64,000 nt of DNA from Tunturiibacter gelidiferens. Its GTDB lineage: Bacteria > Acidobacteriota > Terriglobia > Terriglobales > Acidobacteriaceae. The stretch lies in NCBI RefSeq assembly GCF_014201335.1, contig NZ_JACHEB010000001.1:496001-560000 (forward strand), written 5' to 3'. The notes beneath the pieces are model-generated. The model was not told the origin of the DNA. It saw only the letters and a program-made list of their open reading frames with translations, and ran no database searches. The translations under genes and the position numbers were made by a program. Positions 8,554-17,203 of the stretch are shown here, one piece after another; positions within the stretch are counted from its first letter, which is position 1, and the number at the start of each line of letters is the position of its first letter.

Positions 8554-11382
8554 CTAGAAGACAACAGTGGCCGCGGCTATCGCGATTCCAAACTGGCCGA
8601 CGATCTGCGCAATATCAACGATCAACCGTATCGTATTGCCCTTTGTCAGATTCAGAGGAACAACAACCGTGTCGCCAGGATACAAATGCAATGAATCGAA
8701 GTTGTTTCCCCGCAAAGAAGAACTATATTGCTTGCTGATCACAGATCCACTCGCACGGATTACGTAGGCCCGGCTCTTATCCGCATCTCGATTCGTTCCA
8801 CCAGCCAGTCTTATGTAACCCCCCAGCCGACGTTCCTGGTCGAACACGAATGAGTTCTGGTTGTAGACCGCTCCGTCCACGCTTACGGTAGATGGAACAC
8901 GCGGAACGATGAAGCGATCTCCGTCTTCGAGCGGGAGGTCAGGTATCTGACTCAAGTCGTGACTGGCTGGCTTCAAATCCAATACGATTCGTCCTGTGGA
9001 TCTCACTTGTCGCAAACTGGCGATGATGTTCTGATTTTGTGCCTGAGCTGCAGTTGCCGCGGCTGTGTCTGAAGCGCTGATAGCTCTCCCGGCGTTGTTG
9101 GTCGCGTTTGTGCTCACCTGAAGCGCGATCTCATCGACATACTGATTCAGACGCGCTTGCTGAACGCGACGTGTCGATTCGCGGGTGAACTCTGAACCAT
9201 ATAAATAAGCTTCCGAGGTAAACCCGCCGGCGCGTTCCACCAAGTGTCTGAGCGTTTCGCCTGGCTGAACACTGTACACACCCGAGGAGGCGAACTCTCC
9301 GTCCAACCGCACAAATCGAGTCTGCTGCTCTTGAGGAACACTAATGTCCGCCTTCGAGAAGACCGTAACCACGTCTCCGGGAAGCAGCTCCAGATCTTGC
9401 GTACTATCTCCCCCTAGAACAACCTTTCCAAGGTTGAAAGGAAGGAGTGATGTCGTCAGGGTCTCCTTGCTCTGACGCTCAACGACAGCGTAGCTCCAAT
9501 CGATATCTGGCTCGCCCAATTTGACATTGTTCTTCGGCCGGAATTGGCCCGCCGAGGAGTTTTCCACGGTCGAGCCTAGACTGGCGCTTGCTGCGCTGAT
9601 GCGATTTGAAGGCGGTTGTTGCGTACCTGGGAAGCCGTTTTGCGGCAACGTAGATGCAGATGTGTTGGAGTTGCTTCCCGTGTTAGCGTTTTGATTATTG
9701 GAACCATTTGCATTCGTTCCAGTTGCCGCATTTGCCGCTGCAGACGGGACGTACCGATCGTTGGAACCGCCCAACGCGGTTTGCGATGCAGGAATTTTCA
9801 TGCAGTCAAGTCCGCCGTCAGTAGAAGCATCGGCGTCGCCGTTTGCATCTTGATCTGGCGTTCGATAGCTGCTTCCTTCTTCATTCCCGAAAGCCAATCC
9901 AATCAGATTCGGATTTCTGGTGGAAGAATATCTCCAGTTTGGGTTCAATCCCTCTTCTCCAACAGCAATTCCGTAACGCAAGTTGGGTATACCGTACGGC
10001 GTCAAAGGAAGGCATGTGGGGATATAGGTCAGCGTAGGTTGTCCGAGCTGACTTCGCTTGAGCCAATAATCACGCGTGATAAGCGCATCCTTGTCAGGCA
10101 GGAGATCGCGAACGCGCATTCCGGGTTTCCAGGTATAACGTCCAGGATTCGCTACATTGCCGCGTAGAGTCACTGCATCTCTGTACTGGCTGACCACTGC
10201 GTCTACTTCCAACAGGTCGCCATCCTGCATCACGGTGGCCCTTCCGCGTGCATCGAGGGATACCTCCGTCATGCTTCGCCTTCGGTGGTCGTCCACGCGC
10301 TCTAACCGAACTCTTTGTCTCGAAGCCACGTTTGATAGCCCCGCAGCAAGCTCGAGAGCGTCATCCATTGTCGTATCGCCCTGCGATTTCAGTTCATAAA
10401 TTGCTGGTTTGTTGACACTGCCTGAGACAGCTATCTGCGGACCGGCGGGAGGGATGTAAATCACGTCACCGGGCAATAATTTCTCGTCCTTCGATTTATC
10501 ACCACGCAGCAACAGGTCATACAGATCGAAATCGACAACTACCTTACCCTCGCGCTTTAACTGAATATGTCGGAGGCTCCCCTGCGGTGATGGGCCTCCT
10601 GTGGCGAAAAGTGCGTTGGTCAATGTGCTCAAGGAGCTGATCGTGTAACTACCTGGTCTTCGTGCCTGGCCAACCACAAACACCTGGATTGACCTAAGCT
10701 GCCCCAAATTCACACTAAGGTCAAAGTTTCTAAAAACCCTGCTAACCTGACTCTTCAGGAAGTCGTGCATCTGGTCAGATTTCACGCCGGCGACGTGAAT
10801 CGAGCCTACCTGCGGTACGAAGATGCTTCCAGATCGATCGACTAAAAAGCGGCCGTTAAGCGTGACCTGGCCCCACATCTGGATGATCAATTCGTCCCCA
10901 GGACCGACGACATAATCTGGCGTAACCGGAACCAAATTGACAGGTGCAAACGTGGAAGGCAGATTCCGAAACAGGTTTACTCCATAAATCGGCAACATTT
11001 TGCCAATCGAATTGGCAACCAGAAGCTGAAATTCCGTTGGCGAGTCCAGAGGAAGACGAGTCAGTTGATTCTGGTTTTGTTGTTGATTCTGAAGATTATT
11101 TTGCGTATTGGTCTGGGTAGTGTCCTGCCCAGGCACAATAATCTGCGGCGTCGAGTTCTGCTGTTGCTGATTGCTCGAAGGATTGCGCGTCTGAAAACTG
11201 CCCGGGTCCGAAGATTGGCACGTCGGATCATTCGGGTCACAGGATGGCTGCTGTCCGAGTTGTCCTCCTCCCAGTCCCTGACCGAATTGATCCAACTGAG
11301 CCGATGACGTGAGCGTCCCGAACACAGTAAACAGAAACACAAATCCAAACCTGCATACTCTGGGGGAACTACCAAACTGCAT
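8554..11382 (-). CDS. Polysaccharide export protein with multiple SLBB domains (Wza-like)
   Basis: About 942 residues, much longer than the roughly 380 of Wza. After a signal peptide (FGFVFLFTVFGTLTSSAQ) comes a Gln/Asn-rich linker. The poly-export domain follows (YVVGPGDELIIQMWGQVTLN), then several SLBB beta-grasp repeats recognised by L-x-P-G-D-V/T-I/V-x-V/I-P (LLPGDVIYIPPAG, LLPGDVVTVFSK, LYPGDTVVVPLN). A second low-complexity Asn/Ser/Thr stretch lies mid-protein. The C-terminal segment GNTIRLIVDIAQIVGQFGIAIAAATVVF is membrane-like. The ATG at 11382 with GAGGAT upstream is chosen over an earlier in-frame start. The product should form an outer-membrane channel for surface polysaccharide. 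Confidence 0.9.
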   Translation of the reverse strand: MQFGSSPRVCRFGFVFLFTVFGTLTSSAQLDQFGQGLGGGQLGQQPSCDPNDPTCQSSDPGSFQTRNPSSNQQQQNSTPQIIVPGQDTTQTNTQNNLQNQQQNQNQLTRLPLDSPTEFQLLVANSIGKMLPIYGVNLFRNLPSTFAPVNLVPVTPDYVVGPGDELIIQMWGQVTLNGRFLVDRSGSIFVPQVGSIHVAGVKSDQMHDFLKSQVSRVFRNFDLSVNLGQLRSIQVFVVGQARRPGSYTISSLSTLTNALFATGGPSPQGSLRHIQLKREGKVVVDFDLYDLLLRGDKSKDEKLLPGDVIYIPPAGPQIAVSGSVNKPAIYELKSQGDTTMDDALELAAGLSNVASRQRVRLERVDDHRRRSMTEVSLDARGRATVMQDGDLLEVDAVVSQYRDAVTLRGNVANPGRYTWKPGMRVRDLLPDKDALITRDYWLKRSQLGQPTLTYIPTCLPLTPYGIPNLRYGIAVGEEGLNPNWRYSSTRNPNLIGLAFGNEEGSSYRTPDQDANGDADASTDGGLDCMKIPASQTALGGSNDRYVPSAAANAATGTNANGSNNQNANTGSNSNTSASTLPQNGFPGTQQPPSNRISAASASLGSTVENSSAGQFRPKNNVKLGEPDIDWSYAVVERQSKETLTTSLLPFNLGKVVLGGDSTQDLELLPGDVVTVFSKADISVPQEQQTRFVRLDGEFASSGVYSVQPGETLRHLVERAGGFTSEAYLYGSEFTRESTRRVQQARLNQYVDEIALQVSTNATNNAGRAISASDTAAATAAQAQNQNIIASLRQVRSTGRIVLDLKPASHDLSQIPDLPLEDGDRFIVPRVPSTVSVDGAVYNQNSFVFDQERRLGGYIRLAGGTNRDADKSRAYVIRASGSVISKQYSSSLRGNNFDSLHLYPGDTVVVPLNLTKGNTIRLIVDIAQIVGQFGIAIAAATVVF

Positions 11383-11440
11383 CTGCTCTGATCCTCTTAA
11401 CCTTATTTGCCTGTACTGTTCATCATACAATCAGCACCCG

Positions 11441-11462
11441 ATAACTCGTTGAAATGAGTTAT
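11441..11462. promoter_or_regulatory. Inverted repeat upstream of the export gene
   Basis: ATAACTC and GAGTTAT form a perfect seven-base-pair inverted repeat with an eight-base spacer, about 60 bases upstream of the export-protein start. It may be an operator or part of the 5' leader. The 11383-11588 gap holds no gene. Confidence 0.3.
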
Positions 11463-11588
11463 CGAACAGTTAACTCTGGCTGTCGCAACGAACGGTCTCG
11501 GTGACTTCTGCCTTCCCGATGCATCTGGCGCGATCTTCAATCGAACCTATCAGCGCATGTACTGACGAGCACCGCTTAGTGGCCCAAC

Positions 11589-13043
11589 CTATTGCGCCTG
11601 CTGCTTTTCGACGGCCTGCCCGACGCGCAGCATAGTGGCTTCATCAAAGTGCTTGGCCATGATCTGCACACCTATCGGCAAGCCTTCCTTCGTTTGCCCA
11701 CAGGGGACGGAGATACCGCAGATTCCCGCGAGACTGGCCGCCACCGAGTAAATGTCCTCTAAATACATCTGAACGGGATCGTCTGTCTTTTCGCCGAGTT
11801 TAAACGCCGGGGTCGGAGTTACCGGGGCCACCAGCACATCCACATCAGCGAATGCCGTCATAAAGTCCCGTGTCAGCAGAGTTCGAACCTGCTGCGCTTT
11901 GCGGTAGTAGGCATCATAGTAGCCCGCGCTGAGTGCATAGGTGCCCAGCAGGATCCGACGTTTCACTTCGGCGCCGAAACCCTGGTCTCGAGTCTTCCTA
12001 AACATCGCTGACAGCGTGTTTGCCTCTTCCGCCCTCAGCCCGAACCTGACCCCATCGAACCGCGAAAGGTTTGATGAAGCCTCAGCCGTAGCGATGACGT
12101 AGTAGGTAGGAATTGCGTATTTGGTGTGGGGTAAACTTACCGGCTTTACCACGCACCCCACCATCTTTAAACCATCAATTGTGGCATCAATTGCACGTCG
12201 AATCTCCGAATCTAGTCCCTCCCCAAAGTACTCCTCCGGCACGCCAATCCGTAGCCCCTCTACCGGATTCGCCAGCTCGCCGACATAGTCGTGAACCGGC
12301 CTGCTTGATGAAGTTGCGTCCATAACATCTTTACCTGCAATCACCTGGAGCACTCTCGCAGCATCTTTCACGGTCTTCGTCAACGGTCCCACTCGGTCCA
12401 AAGAGGAGGCGAATGCAATCAATCCATACCGGCTGACCCTTCCATAGGTCGGCAGGACGCCTACAACTCCGCAGAAGGCCGCTGGCTGTCGAATCGACCC
12501 ACCGGTATCGGTACCCAGCGTCGCCGTGGCGAAATTAGCCGCAACGGCCGCCGCAGAACCACCGCTCGAGCCGCCCGGAACCCTGCCCAAGTCCCTTGGA
12601 TTCAGCACGGGTCCATATGCGGAATTTTCATTCGACGACCCCATCGCAAACTCGTCGCAATTGAGTTTACCTAGAAGTGTCGCCCCAGCCGCTTCCAGCT
12701 TAGCGACTACGGTCGCATCATATGACGGTCGGTACCCTTTCAAGATCAGTGAACCCGCCGTCGCTGGAGCACCCTGCATTACCAGAACATCTTTGATCCC
12801 CACCGGCACCCCGGCCAGTGGCGGCAACACTTCGCCCTTCGCGGCCATCTCGTCAATCTTCCGAGCTTGCGTCAACGCTCGCACCCGACTTAGCGCCAGA
12901 AAACTATTGATCTTGCCATCCAGAGAGGCGATGCGGTCATAGTGCAGCTCTGCGAGCTCTGTCGCCGTCGTCTTCCCCGAAGCTATCGCCTCCCGCGCTA
13001 AATCGATTGTCAGATTTTGCAAATCCACTACCTTCTCACTCAC
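11589..13043 (-). CDS. gatA: Asp-tRNA(Asn)/Glu-tRNA(Gln) amidotransferase subunit A
   Basis: 484 residues, full length for GatA. The amidase signature is complete: Lys of VGIKDVLV, and the GSSGGSAAAVAANFATATLGTDTGGSIRQPA core with the cis-Ser and nucleophilic Ser. The enzyme releases ammonia from glutamine for tRNA-dependent amide transfer in the GatCAB complex. The start is GTG, and its GTGA overlaps the gatC stop, so the two are translationally coupled. GatB is not in the window and must be elsewhere. Confidence 0.97.
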   Translation of the reverse strand: MSEKVVDLQNLTIDLAREAIASGKTTATELAELHYDRIASLDGKINSFLALSRVRALTQARKIDEMAAKGEVLPPLAGVPVGIKDVLVMQGAPATAGSLILKGYRPSYDATVVAKLEAAGATLLGKLNCDEFAMGSSNENSAYGPVLNPRDLGRVPGGSSGGSAAAVAANFATATLGTDTGGSIRQPAAFCGVVGVLPTYGRVSRYGLIAFASSLDRVGPLTKTVKDAARVLQVIAGKDVMDATSSSRPVHDYVGELANPVEGLRIGVPEEYFGEGLDSEIRRAIDATIDGLKMVGCVVKPVSLPHTKYAIPTYYVIATAEASSNLSRFDGVRFGLRAEEANTLSAMFRKTRDQGFGAEVKRRILLGTYALSAGYYDAYYRKAQQVRTLLTRDFMTAFADVDVLVAPVTPTPAFKLGEKTDDPVQMYLEDIYSVAASLAGICGISVPCGQTKEGLPIGVQIMAKHFDEATMLRVGQAVEKQQAQ

Positions 13044-13366
13044 CTTTCAATCACCTTCGGAACCTTAAAGAATCGCCCATCGGTCTCCGGAGCGGAGGAC
13101 ATCACTTCAGAGCGATCAAGCGACGGGCGTATTTCGTCCGTCCGCAAAGTCTCTCCTCGGCTGAGCAGGGTACCGTCCAACATCTCACCTACCTGCGCCA
13201 TTGCAGGAACTCCAGCGGTATCCAGCTCATTCAACTGGTCGATGTGGCCAAGAATGGCGTTCAGGTCTCTCTGCATCTTCGGCTCTTCCTCCACGGTTAG
13301 CTCCAGATTCGCCAACTCCGCCACCCGCCGAACATCGTCCAGAGTTACTCCAACCTGTTCCTTCAT
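13040..13366 (-). CDS. gatC: Asp/Glu-tRNA amidotransferase subunit C
   Basis: 108 residues, the usual GatC size, with VTLDDVRRVAELANLELTVEEE at the N-terminus and the acidic GHIDQLNELDTAGVPAMAQV segment. GatC wraps around GatA and GatB and stabilises the complex. The ATG at 13366 overlaps the upstream stop as TGATG; a GTG one codon earlier is also possible. It is the middle gene of a DUF721-gatC-gatA operon. Confidence 0.95.
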   Translation of the reverse strand: MKEQVGVTLDDVRRVAELANLELTVEEEPKMQRDLNAILGHIDQLNELDTAGVPAMAQVGEMLDGTLLSRGETLRTDEIRPSLDRSEVMSSAPETDGRFFKVPKVIER

Positions 13367-13659
13367 CACTTGTAATTCCTCTTCCTCTCAAAGTGTATCT
13401 CGCTCACGGAAACCCCCGAAATACGAGCCAACTCTCGGGCAAGCAGATGACGCGTACTTATCATTTGGCGGAGCCACACGCCATCTTCTACCTCTACTCG
13501 CACTACACCGTTTTCAAATCCCACGACTTGTCCCCGCTCAGCCATTGCCTTGCCGCACGCCACCGGCCACGCCGCCGATAATCTGTCCTCCGCCTGCAGC
13601 GCTTGCAGGCTTCTCCCCAAGGAACCTCTCAACATGTCTCGCATTCCTTCTAAAGGCAT
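13366..13659 (-). CDS. DUF721 (DciA-like) protein
   Basis: 97 residues. The pattern LGRSLQALQAEDRLSAAWPVACGKAMAERGQVVGFENGVVRVEVEDGVWLRQM is the DUF721 domain, a KH-like fold in which a W-P-x-A-x-G segment precedes a beta pair. Some DUF721 proteins are DciA, which loads the replicative helicase; this short form has no obvious extra region. The start is uncertain: ATG codons at 13659, 13644 and 13635 are all in frame, and AGAAGGA lies best placed for 13635. Its stop overlaps the gatC start. Confidence 0.82.
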   Translation of the reverse strand: MPLEGMRDMLRGSLGRSLQALQAEDRLSAAWPVACGKAMAERGQVVGFENGVVRVEVEDGVWLRQMISTRHLLARELARISGVSVSEIHFERKRNYK

Positions 13660-13844
13660 CAGAAAAACTCCAATGAAGTTGTCACTGAGGAGATCACGGG
13701 CCTATGTTCTAAGGATTTTCGGTGCCATCCGGCTAGATGCCATTCGAACGCCACTCAGCTTGAATCTCGGCAGACCATGGAAGGGGTGTTTTGCCCTCGA
13801 TGAAGAACTCGTGGACGCAAAGTCTAGAGACGGCCCTTAGACGA

Positions 13845-13887
13845 AGAAATCGCATCATGGTTCGTCAATGATGTCCATGCGATTTCT
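13845..13887 (-). terminator. Hairpin terminator after the sugar transferase gene
   Basis: AGAAATCGCAT with ATGG can pair with CCATGCGATTTCT, a stem of about 13 pairs with one bulge around a 14-base loop. It starts some 14 bases beyond the stop of the sugar transferase. No long T run follows, so termination may be inefficient. Confidence 0.5.
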
Positions 13888-13900
13888 ATGAACCGTCAGC

Positions 13901-14689
13901 CTAATAGGCTCCGTCCTGGTTCACAACTGACGCAAACGTCTTCGTCAGGATCCAAATATCTCGCATCAGGGACCATCTCTCGACGTATTCACAGTCGAGA
14001 GCGACACGTTTTTCGTAACTCAATGCACTGCGTCCCGATACCTGCCACAGACCAGTCAATCCGGGCTTGACCCTGCAGTAGCAGTCGAAGCATTCACCGT
14101 ACTTCTCCACTTCTGCGGCTACAATCGGCCGTGGCCCCACAAGGCTCATCTGTCCAACGAGCACATTCCAAAGTTGCGGCAACTCGTCGAGACTGTATCG
14201 CCGAAGAAAAAGCCCCAGAGGAGTAATTCGTGGATCCATACGAAGTTTGTGGGTTCTGTTCCATTCCGCGCGGGCCTTTGGATTTCGCGCCAGATGCGCC
14301 TCCAGAACTTCAGCTGAGTTAATACACATCGTGCGAAACTTCCACATCGAGAAAAAAGAACCGCTCTTGCGAATCCGCCGATGCGAATAAAAAACGGGTC
14401 CTGGCGAACTCAGTTTTACCGTCGCCGCTACTATGCCCAACAATAGGAGAACGACGGGCATCGAAATCAGAACCAACACAACGTCGACACAGCGTTTGAT
14501 AACCCGATATCGGAAAAACTGTGACGGAGTTTCATATGCTCGATGTGAGATCTCCAACGAGCGACCGACTGACTCCGGATACGAATAAGAACCTTCAATA
14601 GCCGCTGTCCGCGACTCGGGAGATTGATATTCAGCCTGCATTCGAATCCTGTATCTGTCCGACTCGTATGTTCGCATCTTCTGCATCAC
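13901..14689 (-). CDS. Priming sugar-phosphate transferase (PssY/WcaJ catalytic-core type)
   Basis: 262 residues. A single hydrophobic segment lies near residues 70-95 (VDVVLVLISMPVVLLLLGIV). The bacterial sugar transferase domain follows: FYSHRRIRKSGSFFSMWKFRTM, RRYSLDELPQLWNVLVGQMS, LVGPRP and KPGLTGLWQVSGRS. Such enzymes put the first sugar-1-phosphate onto undecaprenyl phosphate to begin repeat-unit synthesis. It lacks the four-helix N-terminus of full WcaJ. Starts GTG 14689 and ATG 14686 are equally possible. It is convergent with nothing nearby and is divergent from rfbC. Confidence 0.9.
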   Translation of the reverse strand: MMQKMRTYESDRYRIRMQAEYQSPESRTAAIEGSYSYPESVGRSLEISHRAYETPSQFFRYRVIKRCVDVVLVLISMPVVLLLLGIVAATVKLSSPGPVFYSHRRIRKSGSFFSMWKFRTMCINSAEVLEAHLARNPKARAEWNRTHKLRMDPRITPLGLFLRRYSLDELPQLWNVLVGQMSLVGPRPIVAAEVEKYGECFDCYCRVKPGLTGLWQVSGRSALSYEKRVALDCEYVERWSLMRDIWILTKTFASVVNQDGAY

Positions 14690-15028
14690 ATCAGTCGGAC
14701 TGGTTCCTGTTACATGCCTTGTGTCGCGGTACCTTCTCTAATCCGCTTCCGAAATTAATCCCCGGAGACGGCCGCGCTTCCAAATCACTTCCACCTGATT
14801 GCTCATGCTACCCGCCCAATGGACCTTACGATGGTCTCTCTGTTAAACCGGGTTGGACCAAGCCGACGACTGGGAATCAAAGCGCATTTGTGCAACTGCT
14901 TCATTCTACCCGACCGTATTCTGAAAGCGGAGCTTACGTTTATCAGATTCGCCTTTTATTCGTTCCACTTTGGGACGATCGGATCACGCCTGTTTTCATG
15001 TACGCTTTACGGCCACTACACTACACAA
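14690..15028. other. Divergent intergenic region, no gene seen
   Basis: 339 bases between the sugar transferase and rfbC starts. The rfbC frame stays open through most of it but without recognisable protein, so it is taken as untranslated. It should carry both promoters; I could not place them with confidence. Confidence 0.5.
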
Positions 15029-15616
15029 ATGCAAGTTCTGGAAACACCTCTACGTGACGTTAAGCTAATTCAACCCCAACGGTTCGGAGATAGTCGCGGT
15101 TGGTTCGCAGAGGTATTCAATCAATCAACTTTTGCGGCTGCGGGATTATCCACGGACTTCGTACAAGACAACCAGTCTTTTTCGGTAAAAGGAGTGCTTC
15201 GTGGCCTTCATTATCAACTCGGAAAACCCCAGGGCAAGCTTGTCCGTGTTCTCTCCGGTCATATCTGGGACGTCGCGGTCGATCTGCGGCGCGAATCTCC
15301 CGACTTCGGCAAGTGGGCTGGATTTGACCTAAAAGCCGAAACCTCGGCCGAACATCTTCAGCTGCTCTGGATTCCCGAAGGGTTTGCGCATGGCTTTCTT
15401 GTTCTCTCAGACACCGCAGAGGTCCTCTACAAGACCACGAACATCTATCATCCGCAGGGAGAGCGCTCCATTCTCTGGAGCGACCCCACCCTAGCCATTG
15501 ATTGGCCTCTGGGAGCGCTTAATGGTATCTCACCCTCTGTCAGCCCTAAGGATGCTTTGGGCAAGCACTTCCTCGAAGCCGAATTCCCGCCAGTTGAGGT
15601 ACCCCATTTGGTTTAG
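15029..15616 (+). CDS. rfbC: dTDP-4-dehydrorhamnose 3,5-epimerase
   Basis: 195 residues from the ATG at 15029, the start that gives the family's usual N-terminus (MQVLETPLRDVKLIQPQRFG). The cupin carries RFGDSRGWF, QDNQSFSVKGVLRGLHYQ with the catalytic His, and the later KTTNIYHPQGERSILWSD. It converts dTDP-4-keto-6-deoxyglucose to dTDP-4-keto-rhamnose. It stands alone on the plus strand, facing the rfbB-rfbA-rfbD-gmhB operon, instead of being inside it. The longer upstream frame has no family similarity. Confidence 0.95.
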   Translation: MQVLETPLRDVKLIQPQRFGDSRGWFAEVFNQSTFAAAGLSTDFVQDNQSFSVKGVLRGLHYQLGKPQGKLVRVLSGHIWDVAVDLRRESPDFGKWAGFDLKAETSAEHLQLLWIPEGFAHGFLVLSDTAEVLYKTTNIYHPQGERSILWSDPTLAIDWPLGALNGISPSVSPKDALGKHFLEAEFPPVEVPHLV

Positions 15617-15705
15617 AAATTTCCGTCGCGGGACACAGGTAGACTCTCCGGGAGAGAATCATGGTTCGACAGGTTTGGATCGCGCCGCAGTGCAGCTTTG
15701 AGCGA

Positions 15706-15739
15706 GGTTGACGTTTACCCCTGGTTGACGTTTACCCCT
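15706..15739. repeat. Perfect 17-bp tandem duplication at the gmhB 3' end
   Basis: GGTTGACGTTTACCCCT occurs twice head to tail. The stop codon of gmhB on the other strand lies inside the second unit, so the duplicate supplies a spare copy of the gene end just after the stop. Confidence 0.9.
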
Positions 15740-16280
15740 GTGCGAGCAGCCACCGTTCTACTTCGGCCAAGGAATCCACCTTCAGATGTTCGCCATCACA
15801 CCCGGCGGTTTCAGTTCCACAGACCAAAAAGGCTTGGCGCAATCCAGCCGCATTCGCAGCCGCTACATCCGAGCACCGATCCCCAACCATCACACTTTCG
15901 CTAAGCTCTACCCCAAATTCAGCAACTCCTCGTCGCAGCATCCCAGTGCCAGGCTTCCGATCCTCGTGTTCGCGTTTGTACACCCCTACCCCGTGCACGG
16001 GATGGCAGGGGCAAAAATAGACGGCATCGAGCTCAACGCTTTGCGCACGGAGTTCTGCTCGCATGAAAGTCATCAGCGCGTGGAAATCGGCCTCCGAATA
16101 ATAGCCACGCGCGATTCCCGCCTGATTCGTAACAACGATCAGCCGATATCCAAGCCCCACCGCGGTCCTACAAAGCGAAAAGATTCCATCGACAAACCGC
16201 ACTTCCTCGGCTCGATGAAGATATCCCACCTCTTCATTTACTACTCCGTCCCGATCGAGGAATAACGCTCGCTGCTTCAT
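15732..16280 (-). CDS. gmhB: HAD-family phosphatase, GmhB-like
   Basis: 182 residues. LFLDRDGVVNEEVGYL holds the HAD nucleophile, VTNQAGIARGYY is the second motif, YFCPCHPVHGVG supplies the zinc-binding Cys/His set found in GmhB, and VMVGDRCSDVAAANAAG the fourth motif. GmhB removes the 7-phosphate from D-glycero-D-manno-heptose bisphosphate. The ATG at 16280 overlaps the rfbD stop (ATGA) and is preferred over an earlier start. No other heptose gene is in view, so related HisB-type specificity cannot be excluded. Confidence 0.85.
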   Translation of the reverse strand: MKQRALFLDRDGVVNEEVGYLHRAEEVRFVDGIFSLCRTAVGLGYRLIVVTNQAGIARGYYSEADFHALMTFMRAELRAQSVELDAVYFCPCHPVHGVGVYKREHEDRKPGTGMLRRGVAEFGVELSESVMVGDRCSDVAAANAAGLRQAFLVCGTETAGCDGEHLKVDSLAEVERWLLAQG

Positions 16281-17203
16281 AACTCTGACAGTACCTCGCG
16301 CAACGAGTACCGCCAATCCATCATGGTCCACCCAAATCGTTCCATCAGCTTGCTGCAATTCAACCGTGAGTTTAATGGCCGCTTCGCGGAGGTCGGATAT
16401 TGAGCGGTCTGTATCGCTTCGACCGTCGCAAGTCGCGCTCCGGGCGTGCTCTCGTGTTGCAGTTGAACCGCTTCCGCAGCAAATCCAAACCAGGTAGTCT
16501 CTCCGCTGCCAGCTGCATGGTAGATCCCACTTGAATCCGAAAGCACGGCCTTCAGTCCTTTATCTCGTGCCGCTGCCTCACAATCTTGAATTACCTGCGC
16601 AGTCATTCTTGCCAAGTCACGGCTCCAGGTCGGTGCACCGTGCTGATCGGCTACTATCTTCAGGGTCTCGCGTTCCCGCGCCAGTTTTAGAATCGTCAAC
16701 AGAAAATTCTTCCCTGTTGCACCGTAGACCCAACTTGTGCGGAAAATCATGTGCCCTGCGCCGCTCTCAGCAAGCGCCTTCTCGCCCGCGAGTTTGCTCG
16801 CGCCGTAGACGCTCACCGGTCCAACCGTATCAATCTCGGTGTAGGGTTCGTTCCCAGAACCATCAAAAACATAGTCCGTAGAGAAGTGGATGACGCCAGC
16901 ACCAAGGGCATGCGCCTCTTCTCCTATTGTCTTAACAGCGTCAGCATTAATCGCATAAGCCAGCTGTGGCTCACTCTCTGCTTTATCAACCGCTGTATAA
17001 GCAGCGGGATTCACGATCCACCTCGGCCGTATTGCGCGAATCGTCTCCCGAATCGAGTCCGAATTCGCAAGATTCATCGTTACGCGTTCCGGAGCGACCA
17101 CGTCCCCCACCAATCTCAGAGTTTTCGATAACTCGCCCCCAACCTGGCCCGTAGCCCCCGTCAGCAGGATCTTCTCCCCCAACGGCAACTTCCCAACCAT
17201 CAT
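16277..17203 (-). CDS. rfbD: dTDP-4-dehydrorhamnose reductase
   Basis: 308 residues, an extended short-chain dehydrogenase. ILLTGATGQVGGEL is the nucleotide-binding loop, and VYGASKLAGEKAL holds the catalytic Tyr and Lys. It reduces dTDP-4-keto-rhamnose to dTDP-L-rhamnose. The first ATG overlaps the rfbA stop as TGATG, with a second ATG one codon on. Third gene of a tightly coupled operon. Confidence 0.95.
   Translation of the reverse strand: MMVGKLPLGEKILLTGATGQVGGELSKTLRLVGDVVAPERVTMNLANSDSIRETIRAIRPRWIVNPAAYTAVDKAESEPQLAYAINADAVKTIGEEAHALGAGVIHFSTDYVFDGSGNEPYTEIDTVGPVSVYGASKLAGEKALAESGAGHMIFRTSWVYGATGKNFLLTILKLARERETLKIVADQHGAPTWSRDLARMTAQVIQDCEAAARDKGLKAVLSDSSGIYHAAGSGETTWFGFAAEAVQLQHESTPGARLATVEAIQTAQYPTSAKRPLNSRLNCSKLMERFGWTMMDWRYSLREVLSEL

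Noticed and set aside
14819..15028. N-terminal extension of rfbC by 70 codons
   Set aside because: The extension is unrelated to the family, and the ATG at 15029 gives the standard RfbC N-terminus.
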